This document shows, in pieces, positions 55,613-64,000 of a stretch of 64,000 nucleotides of DNA. The stretch lies in NCBI RefSeq assembly GCF_030247185.1, contig NC_080572.1, forward strand, positions 186,028,866 to 186,092,865, written 5' to 3'. Origin of the DNA: Malaya genurostris. Taxonomy: Eukaryota; Arthropoda; Insecta; Diptera; Culicidae. Every line of letters starts with the position of its first letter. Position 1 is the stretch's first letter. Made by a program: the position numbers and the translations under genes. The notes under the pieces are model-generated. The model was not told the DNA's origin. It was given only the letters and a program-made list of their open reading frames with translations, and did no database searches.

Positions 55613-55723
55613 ATGGCTACGATGACTTCAGAAGTTGCCCATACGATGTCTGCGCTGGGATTGCTGTCCATTGCGTTGATTGTCATTTCAACCGCAATTT
55701 CAGCCAGACAGAAAGCTATCTAA
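55613..55723 (+). CDS. 36-codon small ORF with one hydrophobic segment
   Basis: The frame starts in a favourable context (A at -3, G at +4) and encodes MATMTSEVAHTMSALGLLSI followed by ALIVISTAISARQKAI, a short polar N-terminus, a hydrophobic segment of ~18 residues and a basic end. It may be a membrane micropeptide, the start of a spliced secreted protein, or chance. Confidence 0.2.
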   Translation: MATMTSEVAHTMSALGLLSIALIVISTAISARQKAI

Positions 55724-57007
55724 ACTCGGGACGTGAGCGTGGTCACTGGTGGTGGAAACAATACAGTTACATAGGCTAACTGGTCAGGCGGATATTTAGA
55801 CTGGCAAACCGTAGACAGTAGGAATGGGCCAAAGAGCAAAGTGATGGAAATGGGTTTATAAAGTCGACGTTATAAGGACCTGCAGCTGTAATCTGCATGA
55901 AGTTTCGACAATATTGTGTGGTATTTTCAGTCATGCCAAAGCCAAACTACTGGTACTGGAAACTTCGTTCCGAGAGGAATTAACGGAATGGCTACTGGCT
56001 GTCTCTTCATTTCTTGGATTACGACACTTTGTCCGAGCTGTAAATATACACAGGAAATGTTTGTGCAGACTATTGCAGCTAAGAGGGAAATATTTACATT
56101 GTATTTAAGGAAAACTGTTGTCAGATACAATAGAGTTAACTGCAACTGATGATAATTTTTTAACAAAATTTAAATTTTACGACTATTAGTGTTGATATGC
56201 TTTTGTACGTTTGGCAAACTGCTAAATATGTGACACTAGTTTGACGTCGGATTGAGAGAAGAAAGAGATAAGGATACACAGAAAGAAAAGTTTGTATGAC
56301 GAGGGCTTGAGGAAGCAGTTATGTGGAAATAGCTTTGAACATCTATAGCTCAAGCAATATTAAACTGATTTTCGACATAATTACTACTTGGAAATAGTTC
56401 TACACATCGATTCGAGTAGATAAAGCTATATATTTTTCGGAAATAAAAGATCGGAACTTCAATTGATAACAAACAAAATTCAAGCCATTATCATGGTTTC
56501 CCCTAAAAGAGACGACAGTTTCGTATACATAAGCTGGCGGTTTTCATAAGATTTCCGCTCTTCAATGTGTGCGTTTGCGTTTAAGAAAATAGCTATCAAA
56601 AAACAAGAATCAGTATCAAAGCAACTGGCACTATGTGCTTTGATACCGTGGGAAAGATTGCTGTACACATCGGCAAGTGGACTTGCGGATTAATTTTATG
56701 CGTCGTTCGTCTCCTAGGAGAGACATTTTCATTGAACTTTTGCTGTTTCTTCCCATTTGAGGGAAACGCAAAAAGGTCTCGATCACCTCGAGTGCTGGAT
56801 GCATTTGATCGGCACCTTTCATAATTGACATCAATAAACACTTTGAGAGTTTTGAACTCAAAGTATTATTTTCGAAAAAAAATATTCCACCTAGGAATAT
56901 TCCGCCTAAAGATGTTACGCCTCAAGGGGGAGAGGAGGGTGTTGTTAAAATGTATCGTCTAATATTTTCAATAAGAGCATTTTCAAAATACACTGAAATC
57001 TTTTTTT

Positions 57008-57120
57008 ATGCGAGTTTACGTACCGCATAAAAAACCCGCATTAAAAAACCGCATAACTCTGAAAATTCGCATAAAAAGGTCGCATGAAAAAACGCATAAA
57101 AAAGACCGCATAAAAAAGAC
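57008..57120 (+). repeat. CGCATAAAAAA minisatellite
   Basis: About eight irregular units with CGCAT[AG]AAAAA spacing. The 83-codon frame across it (57008-57259) is low complexity and is not a gene. Confidence 0.75.
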
Positions 57121-57236
57121 CTTAGTGTATTTTTTTGTGAACGTATTTTTTTTTAAACCCATTCGCTTGAAAAGCTATTCTACACTAAGGAATTATTATT
57201 CATTAACTGAAATATATATCTGTGTACCCCTACTAC

Positions 57237-57435
57237 GCCTTGGTATTACATTCCTGTAGTGCAATTTGACCTGCTGTTTCAACAGACTTCGCAGCCGATT
57301 CAGAGTGTACAGAACCATTGCATGGCTGATGGTACGATTCTATTGACACTACGAATCCTTCCTGATCGGGACTCGAACATACGACAACTGGTTTGTAAGA
57401 CCAGTGCCCTATGCATTGAACCACTAACCCGGGAC
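57237..57435 (-). mobile_element. Feilai-type SINE with a tRNA-Val-like head, near full length
   Basis: On the minus strand the tRNA-like part starts at about 57435. It has an A-box region GTGGTTCAATGCATAGGGC, an anticodon arm with stem CTGGT/ACCAG around the loop CTTACAA (anticodon position TAC, valine), and a B box TGTTCGAGTCCC. The SINE body follows (GGATTCGTAGTGTC, GTACACTCTGAATCGGC, GGTCAAATTGCACTACAGG) and ends CCAAGGCG. This copy shows the complete pol III promoter. The tail is short. Confidence 0.75.
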
Positions 57436-57554
57436 ACCCTAGGAGTATTAAAACAGATGATTTATATGTTTCGTCAGTTCCATTAAAATATTGTTGTTCA
57501 AAACTAATTCCGATTGTTTCGTAATTTTAGGGATATGAATTTTATTTATTTTGA

Positions 57555-58560
57555 ATTTGTGTCATGAGGCATAGGGCAGGCGTTATGGTTTCTTCAACAC
57601 GATTGGAAACAAGTGCTCATGTGTGCCTGGTTCGTTTGTGTCTTGAAAACATTGTTTGTTCTCTCTTCGTTCTCTTGTACACGCTATACGAAGTTGAACA
57701 AAGCACACTGTGTGCATCGTTCGCAAATATGCTGGTGTTTTCTGCTTCCGTACCAGCTCGTACTGATGCGTACCGGTTTTGCATTGTCATTTTGTATTAC
57801 GGTTTAAAAGTTTTGACACTCATCGCCCTATCATTTCGGAACCGAAAGTCGGATCTGGATGAAATTGCACATTATGTTTTGATACAATGAGACTTTTCAT
57901 TTGACTCAAGATTTGTAAAAATCGGGTTAAAAGTTGCTGAGAAATCGAGTTCCGTTTTTGGAGTTTTTCTTCACTATTATCGGTGCTTTTGAAACCGGAA
58001 ACCAAGGACTATTAGTCCCAAAGTAAGTTTATATATCCACCAACTAACAAGATCTGTCAACTGGTTGAATTTACTAGTAAATTTTATAAAAATTTGCACC
58101 GTGTTTCGCCGTCACTTGTGAAAAAATACTCATGAAATTGAAAATTCACTAATCGCACTGTTATACCGGAACCGGAAGTTTGCTTCGGATCCACTTTAAT
58201 GGGACTTTTTAAGAATTTCAAGACCGTTTATTTGCAACTAAGTACGCAAAAATCGATTAGGAATTATCCATGAAAATTGATTATGCATTTTTTCATAAAT
58301 TTGTACATATTATCTTGTAATTCCGTAATCGAAAGCCGGATAAAAGAAGATGAAATTTAATAGCAGGCTATGAGACCATAAGACCTTTCGTTTGAATCCA
58401 AGTTTGTAAAAATAGGTGCAGCCATCTCTGAGAAAATTGAGTGACATTTTTTGTCATATACACACAGACAGACATACGTACACACACTTATACGCACACA
58501 GATATTTTGTGATCTCGACGAATTGAGTCAAATAGTGTATGATATGAGAAACACAAAAAA
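57555..58560 (-). repeat. Long copy of the culicine repeat, minus orientation
   Basis: Reverse-complement relative of 18356-19260. Shared blocks include GGTACGCATCAGTACGAGC near 57770, the ACCGAAAGTCGGATC motif, GCACCGTGTTTCGCCGTCAC, GGAACCGGAAGTTTGCTTCGG, and a (CA)-rich stretch before the end near 58550. Frames inside (57564-57890) are repeat-derived. Confidence 0.7.
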
Positions 58561-58783
58561 AAACTAATTTTGATGGTGACGGAAGTTGGCTGTGACGAAA
58601 GGTGACGGATAGTACTTAAGAGTGTGATTCTACGTAATGACATTAATGAAAACAGTCATTAAAGACTGTCCCAGAAAGTATGGACGCAACCAAAAACCGC
58701 TGCCATTTCGCAATGGTTCAGAATCTGTCAATTTTATGGCTGCGTCCTGTTGTTTACACTCTTCTCGAACCACTTGTTTCGAA

Positions 58784-59664
58784 ATGCGTGGACTTTCAGC
58801 AGAACAACGTCGAAAAATTGTGTACAAATGGTGCACAGAACGCGGACTGTCACTGAGAAAGATAGCAAAAATGGAAGTAGTGGAGCCGTGCGAACTGTAA
58901 AACGAACTTTTACTGAACTATTTAAATAGTTCAGTAAAAGTAAAACGAACTTTTACTGAACTATTTACTGACTGTTCAGCTGTTTGAAAGTCAGTAAAAT
59001 TTTACCGACATCCGTAAATATGATTTGATGTGTAGTCCGAAACAAGAAGCATCGATCAGGCCGAGGGTTCGAAAGCTGTACAATACGATTCTTGCTGTAA
59101 ACCTACGTGAAACTCGATTACAGTTCCTTGCCGGGACCACAATATTATACGTTGCGAGAAGTGCAAGTGTTAAACCAGTCCGAGACATCGATTGAAGTCG
59201 AAAAATTTGGTAAGAAAGGTATGGTCTGACAAGCTATTTGTAGCTGCGGTAAGATTTCGAAACCCTTCATCACCACTGCTTCGATGAACAGCGAAATATA
59301 CATCAAGGAATGTTTACAAAAACGACTTCTACCCATGATTTGAAGCCACAAGGATCCTGTTGTCTTCTGGCAAGATCTTGCTTTTTGCCACTACTCGAAA
59401 TCAACGGTAGAATGGTATGCTACCAAAAATGTCACTTTTGTCCCAAAAGTCATGAATCCACCAAACTGCCCACAACTTCGACCAATTGAGGAGTTTTGGG
59501 CATTAACGAAGGCACATCTTAGGAAACATGTCTCGGCAGCCGAAACCATTCAACAGTTCGAAAAAGATTGGAAAAAAGTGTCAAAACTTGTCGCCAAGAA
59601 GTCTGTACGGAATATATTGAGGCACTTTCGCAAGAAGGTGCGCCAGCTAGTCTACAATGGCTAA
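58784..59664 (+). pseudogene. DD37E (ITmD37E-type) mariner transposase, broken
   Basis: The N-terminal part has MRGLSAEQRRKIVYKWCTER and LSLRKIAKMEV. The middle is disrupted, including loss of the first catalytic aspartate region. The second aspartate is in FWQDLAFCHYSK, and the last catalytic residue is the glutamate in NPPNCPQLRPIEEFW. I count 37 residues between them, which defines the DD37E group known from mosquitoes. The C-terminal frame 59452-59664 is open to the natural stop. Transposase would cut and paste element DNA, but this copy cannot. Confidence 0.88.
58897..58990. repeat. Palindromic insertion within the mariner
   Basis: A perfect 36 bp palindrome at 58906-58941 (centre TTTAAA) is followed by a second copy of the 28 bp stretch that begins GTAAAACGAACTTTTACTG (58897 and 58940). 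Further AGTCAGTAAAATTTT inversions follow. It looks like a small palindromic element or a replication-slippage product. Confidence 0.8.
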
Positions 59665-59731
59665 GTAGTAAATGTTGAGAATAATATTCTGTTGTTGTAG
59701 TCTAATATTATCAGTATATTGAATAAAATTT

Positions 59732-61929
59732 TGAGTTTACCAATCCGTTTTCCTCGTTAAATAGTAATCAAATTTAGAAAAAAAAGGGATTTGTAAACTC
59801 TATCACCCAATAAAATTAAATAATTATTAACACAGTGATGTGCTTAAATTTTGTTGCCAATAACTAGAAGTATATAAATTTGATGTGACGTACATCATTA
59901 AAATACTGTTTAAAAGTATGTATTACCTTGATAATGTTTTTGAGCTCCCTGATGTCTGGTCCCTTATAATAACACCCAATTATCAATTGAAGCGAACAAA
60001 TAGCTATATGTTATCGTTGTTGCATAAATCGCCCTCCGTTGTTAGCCTGTCGAAACCAAATGATAAATGATCTGAATTAAGCCCGCTAATTTTCGTAAGC
60101 CCAGTTTGACACTCGCTGGGAGCTACTTTCAACGGGTCCTCATCCTGCCAATTGTATACACATAATATCGATTTGACAGCGATTTTAATTAAACTGTAAA
60201 TTAAAATTTAATCCCTTGCAAATTACCTTAGTCCATCCACCGTTTCCCAGTGCCCATAAGCACCCGAAAGAAACCGGCACACAAATGCTGCGGTCAACGT
60301 GTGCTGTTCAATAAAATGGCCGTCCGTACCGATGTAGGTAGATCACAGATGATGGTGTCATTGACTGTCCACAGTGGGCAGTCCTGTCGATTGCATAACG
60401 CCATCGTTTTCCATTTGGTTCCGGAACGTTTGTAGACGTTTCGGTACCGCAATTGGCCATGCACGCTGGTTCACGGCTGAACGGTTGATTATATGAGATG
60501 TGACCGCAGAGCGTTCCATTCTCGACGATGACCGAAACCGGCCCCGTATGACGTCCGTCGGAGTTATGAGACCGGGTAGGTTATTTAATTCAACGGTGAA
60601 ATTTTAACTCAATCAAATTAAAATTTATTATTTCAAATATTTATAATCCTGAGAGTAGGCTGGTAAACTGTTTAAATTTTCAGCAGTTGAGCTGAAACGT
60701 GAATGCCAAGGCATGCCAAAGTTTGTGGGCTTCCAGTGCTGCACGTTTTGAATACAGATTCAAAGCATGCCTAATCAAATTAGCTGATCATTGAACAGAA
60801 CAGTAAAGCTTTTTCAGTGTTCCTCTAATCTACGATATATGTAACGATAACGTAACAGAGTGAACAACACTACATTCGATCATTTTCATTCAACTTACCA
60901 TAATCGATATAGTTGGTTTGCTGAACTTGCTCATCTGCACTCAAGTCGTTAGTGTATTTCATGATTTATTACTGTGAAGCTCGACTGGCAACACTTCATA
61001 TCTAAACCGTGGTTATGGGCACCAACCAACGTTCAAGTAAAACTAATGCATTTAAAATTCATCAGTCATCTGGTGGAGACAAGAACCTTCATTTGTCAAT
61101 ATTTTTCTCGTCCATTCCAGCACTACTGTCCCATGGACAGCATGGACGCATCGGTATCCTTGCAAGACACGACACAACTTGTGACAAACTCTATTTTCTT
61201 AATGTTTAAACAAGTTGACCTAGTTTTTCCCCGTTCTTTTCGTGTTATCACGTTTCGTCAACATTTACGGCCCAAAACCCCAGCCCGTCGTCCTTGTGCC
61301 CCGCACTGCGGTAGCACAAATTTTGCCCAGCTGCTGATTTCTGCTCGCCCCGAGGCTGTTTCCGATATTTTCCCACTAAGTATATGAGAGTATACCAACA
61401 GCTACAGTATACGAAGCAGAAGAGCAGACAACGCGTTTAGTGGGATCAGAAATTTTCGTCGGTAGGATATTGTTAACATTCGCCATTGATATTGATTGAG
61501 AAAGCAGTTCTGCATCAGCATCGGAGCTGATTTTGCTCAACACACAAATGGCAACTGTTCGAGCTTCTCGTCACTTTTCAGCCCGGTGGGCGGCCACTCC
61601 TGATGTGTGGTATATTCCGTTCGATCCGAAATGTGGTTCAGATCCTCGATACGGCATAGCACACGAGAGGAATGTCAACATTTCTTGCCTTGGGAAAAAC
61701 CATCCACATGAGTGATTCGTTTTCTAAATAGCAATGATGATGTCGGTAGTTTTCTGCCTACGGATACCGGATGAACGGGAAACGGTTATTTTGCTGAAAA
61801 TTCTGATTGGTATGAAAAAAAAGTGCCGCATTCCGAAAATGTGATATAAGATCTTATCAAATATGCTCTATTTTTGGTGTGCGGAGAAAAGTCACATGAA
61901 GTTGATTTGATTGAAAATTCATCCAAAAA
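59732..61929. other. GC-richer unrecognised DNA, possibly host sequence
   Basis: The stretch 60240-60560 and the stretch 60974-61720 have more balanced composition than neighbours and no visible repeat. Frames (for example 137 codons at 60974-61387 plus) match nothing known. One minus-strand candidate exon is listed separately. Confidence 0.35.
60308..60580 (-). CDS. Weak candidate exon, Cys-containing, unknown
   Basis: On the minus strand an open stretch of 90 codons runs from just after a stop at 60581-60583 to a stop at 60308-60310. It reads VSVIVENGTLCGHISYNQPF, then ACMANCGTETSTNVPEPNG and DRTAHCGQSM, with four cysteines and extracellular-protein flavour. No start codon gives more than 52 residues, so it would have to be an internal exon, but no clean splice acceptor is seen. 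No family recognised. Confidence 0.15.
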   Translation of the reverse strand, partial: PTRSHNSDGRHTGPVSVIVENGTLCGHISYNQPFSREPACMANCGTETSTNVPEPNGKRWRYAIDRTAHCGQSMTPSSVIYLHRYGRPFY

Positions 61930-62555
61930 ACCTTTTCTAATCCACCTAGTGGTGTAATAATGCCTTTCTCATATTACTTATATTCCCAAAGATATGACTA
62001 GAAAATTCTGTCAAGAATTTTTCTTTAATCTTGAATAAAATAAGAAACTTTCTTTGGGTATGAACTAACATAACCTATTCAATTTGTATACAGTTATATC
62101 AAGTTTATTTTTTTTTAATTTTGCATCATCGCACTAAATGATTAAACACACTTTACCCTATAGTTCTGGAACCGGATGTCGGATTCGGATGAAATTAAAC
62201 AGCAACCTATGAGACTATAGAAACTCATATTTGAGCCAGTTTATGAAAATCGATCAAATCATTTCTGAGAAAATTGAGTGTGCCTCATTTTAAACTGTTT
62301 GATTCCTATTTCCGGTACTTCTTTAACCGGTAACTTGGAACCAGTATAGCCGAAGTCGGCTGGTTTAGTAAGTCACTAATATAGCCTACAAATTGAATCG
62401 ATTTTGAGCCAAATCTAGAAGAATTTTACACTTTTTCCCATCGTCGCTCTTAATGACGGTGTGAAATTCAATAGCAACCTATGGAACTATGATTTTTTTT
62501 ATTTTATGAGTGACATTATTTGACACATACTCACACACATACATGTACAGACACA
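61930..62555 (+). repeat. Culicine repeat copy with an intact head
   Basis: It starts TAATCCACCTAGTGGTG at about 61938, followed by ATGCCTTTCTCATATT, giving the full head of the family. Degraded modules follow (CTGGAACCGGATGTCGGATTC, GAGAAAATTGAGTGTGCC). A DD37E mariner is inserted at 62558 near its end. Confidence 0.6.
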
Positions 62556-62557
62556 TA

Positions 62558-63833
62558 AAGACTGTCCCAGAAAGTATGGACGCAACCAAAAACCGCTGCC
62601 ATTTCGCAATGGTTCAGAATCTGTCAATTTTTATGGCTGCGTCCTGTTGTTTACACTCTTCTCTAACCACTTTCGAAGTTGTTTATTCGTTTTCATTAGT
62701 TTGTTTCGAAATGCGTGCCCTTTCAGCAAAACAACGTCGAAAAATTGTGTACAAAAGGTGCACAAAACGCGGACTGTCACTGAAAAAGATAGCAAAAATA
62801 GAAGGAGTAAGTGAAAAAAGCCGGCGAAATGCAATCAGGAAGTTCGGTGAGGATAACACCTTTGAGAATAAACTGAAAACGGGTCGAAAAAAAGGTCCTG
62901 CTAATCCTCAATTGGATAAACTTATACTAAAGGCGTTCGAGCAAAAGAGGAGGTTTCAGTTCGGGATGTGGCCAAAAAAGTGGGCACTTCTAAGTAAAAT
63001 GTTCTTCGTGCTAAAGAACGTTTGAATCTTCGAACCTATAAGAAGCAGAAACAACCAAAACGTAGTCCGAAACCAAAAGCAACGATCAGGCCGAGGGTTC
63101 GAAAGCTGTACAATACGATTCTTACTGGAATTTTGAACTGCATAGTCATGGACGACGAAACCTACCTGAAACTCGATTACAAATCCTTGCCGGGACCACA
63201 ATATTATACGGTGCGAGAAGGACAAGTGTTGAACCAGTCCGAGACATCGATTGAAGTCGAAAAATTTGGTAATTTGTAGCTGCGGTAAGATTTCGAAACC
63301 CTTCATCACCACTGCTTCAATGAACAGCGAAATATACATCATGGAATATTTACAAAAACGACTTCTACCCATGACTCGTAGCCACAATGATCCTGTTGTC
63401 TTCTGGCCAAATCTTGCTTCTTGCCACTACTCGAAATCAACGGTAGAATGGTATACTACCAAAAATGTCACTTTCGTCCCAAAGATAAGAATCCACCAAA
63501 TTGCCCACAACTTCGACCAATTGAGGAATTTTGGGCATTAGTGAAGGCACATCTTGAGAAACATGTCTCGGCAGTCGAAACCATTTAACAGTTCGAAAAA
63601 GATTGGAAAAAGTGTCAACACTTGTCGCCAAGAAGTCTGTACGGAATTTAATGAGGAACGTTCGCAAGAAGGTGCGCCAGCTAGTCTACAATGGCTAAGT
63701 AGCAAATCTTGAGAATAATATTCTGTTGTTGTAGTCTAATATTATCAGTATATCGAATAAAATTTGAATATCTAACACTTGTGAATTATTTACAACGAAA
63801 TCAAAGTGCGTCCATACTTTCTGTGACAGCCTT
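62558..63833 (+). mobile_element. DD37E mariner, both ends present, TA target duplication
   Basis: The left end AAGACTGTCCCAGAAAGTAT and the right end in reverse complement AAGGCTGTCACAGAAAGTAT are flanked by TA (62556-62557 and 63834-63835). About 28 bp of terminal repeat is recognisable, with a few mismatches. The 1.28 kb length is right for this group. Compared with the copy at 58662 it keeps the middle of the transposase. Confidence 0.9.
62711..63698 (+). pseudogene. DD37E mariner transposase, frameshifted
   Basis: The N-terminal part is open from MRALSAKQRRKIVYKRCTKR through a helix-turn-helix (LSLKKIAKIEGVSEKSRRNA) and KTGRKKGPANPQ. After frameshifts come NCIVMDDETYLKLD with the first aspartate, SLPGPQYYTV, a deletion-like gap before ICSCG, then FWPNLASCHYSK, where the second catalytic aspartate has become Asn, and the tail PNCPQLRPIEEFW in another phase. 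It ends at the conserved stop 63696-63698. At least three frame breaks and the D-to-N change make it inactive. Confidence 0.88.
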
Positions 63834-63867
63834 TACATTGCTAAGCTTGATGAACTGTGTCGAAAGA

Positions 63868-64000
63868 TATACCTTATGATCAAAAAAGAACCGGAATTTT
63901 AATAAAAAACGCAAAATTATCGTCTTCAAAGTACTCTCCTCCTGCGGCAATACATGCATGCCAACGCCTAATCCAATTTTGCGTACAAGTTTTATAGGCC
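63868..64000 (-). pseudogene. C-terminal end of another Tc1/mariner-like transposase (cut by window edge)
   Basis: On the minus strand the last ~100 bases read QNWIRRWHACIAAGGEYFED before a stop, the typical W...CI..GGEYFE tail of mariner-type transposases. A terminal-repeat-like GATCAAAAAAGAACCGGA begins at ~63879. The rest of the element lies beyond 64000. Confidence 0.6.

Larger units (their letters stand above)
54441..57007. other. Unrecognised DNA with small frames and a hairpin
   Basis: The stretch holds a perfect-stem hairpin (54794-54830), a (CA)n run at about 55203-55222, and a 36-codon frame at 55613-55723. Other frames on both strands (for example 55916-56149 plus and 55927-56166 minus) overlap each other. 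No repeat family is recognised. Confidence 0.35.
58662..59731 (+). mobile_element. DD37E mariner, right end missing
   Basis: The left end AAGACTGTCCCAGAAAGTAT follows a TA (58660-58661) and matches the copy at 62558. Similarity ends at about 59731 without the right terminal repeat, so the element is 3' truncated. Near 58897-58990, transposase sequence is replaced by an unrelated palindromic insertion. Confidence 0.85.

Overview
The window looks like intergenic or intronic heterochromatin-like DNA of a culicine mosquito, most probably of the Aedes lineage. The evidence is the repeat content: tRNA-derived SINEs of the Feilai type ending in a CTTTG-rich tail, DD37E (ITmD37E-type) mariners, a Jockey-clade LINE, and many copies of a dispersed repeat with a CTAGGTGGAT-type end and a CCTTTCTC...GAAAGG motif that I associate with culicines. 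No complete host protein gene is visible. A few short open frames could be exons, but none is recognised.

Layout. 1-12.5 kb: AT-rich DNA bracketed by a matching pair of inverted arms (1-265 and 12115-12492), holding several copies of the dispersed repeat, a small MITE, a DD34D mariner pseudogene joined tail to tail to a DD41D transposase remnant, and a 1.1 kb element with terminal inverted repeats. 12.5-18.3 kb: a long-armed foldback element with a tRNA-like core, then a 1.62 kb segment present twice and separated by a 1.3 kb piece of retrotransposon leader. 19.8-26.4 kb: a young Ty3/gypsy element with 709/708 bp LTRs and a 4 bp target duplication. It keeps gag, protease and integrase but has lost reverse transcriptase and nearly all of RNase H. 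27.1-32.0 kb: two Helitrons of one family, each set precisely in a (TAATA)n microsatellite, one carrying an 0.87 kb insertion that ends in a SINE.

32-42.6 kb: mostly unrecognised DNA with several MITEs (two hAT-like), then a minus-strand Jockey-clade LINE truncated at its 3' end. Its 5' leader contains what reads as a complete type III hammerhead ribozyme inside a 45 bp-armed palindrome that also contains the ORF1 start codon. This is the most interesting signal in the window. 42.6-54 kb: unrecognised DNA, a SINE, a foldback made of GGCGAAATG-type subrepeats with a 9 bp target duplication, a long-arm element with a rearranged mariner nested in it, a tandem repeat, and a decayed minus-strand gene that is probably transposon derived.

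54-64 kb: further unrecognised DNA with a few small open frames, one SINE, two long copies of the culicine repeat, two DD37E mariners (one nearly intact in structure with both ends and a TA duplication, one lacking its 3' end and carrying a palindromic insertion), and the edge of a third transposase.

The genes here do not form a pathway. What works together are transposon parts: gag, protease and integrase of an element that must borrow reverse transcriptase, ORF1 and endonuclease/RT of the LINE with its upstream ribozyme, and terminal repeats that need transposases supplied from elsewhere. All family names are from motif reading by eye; no searches were run.
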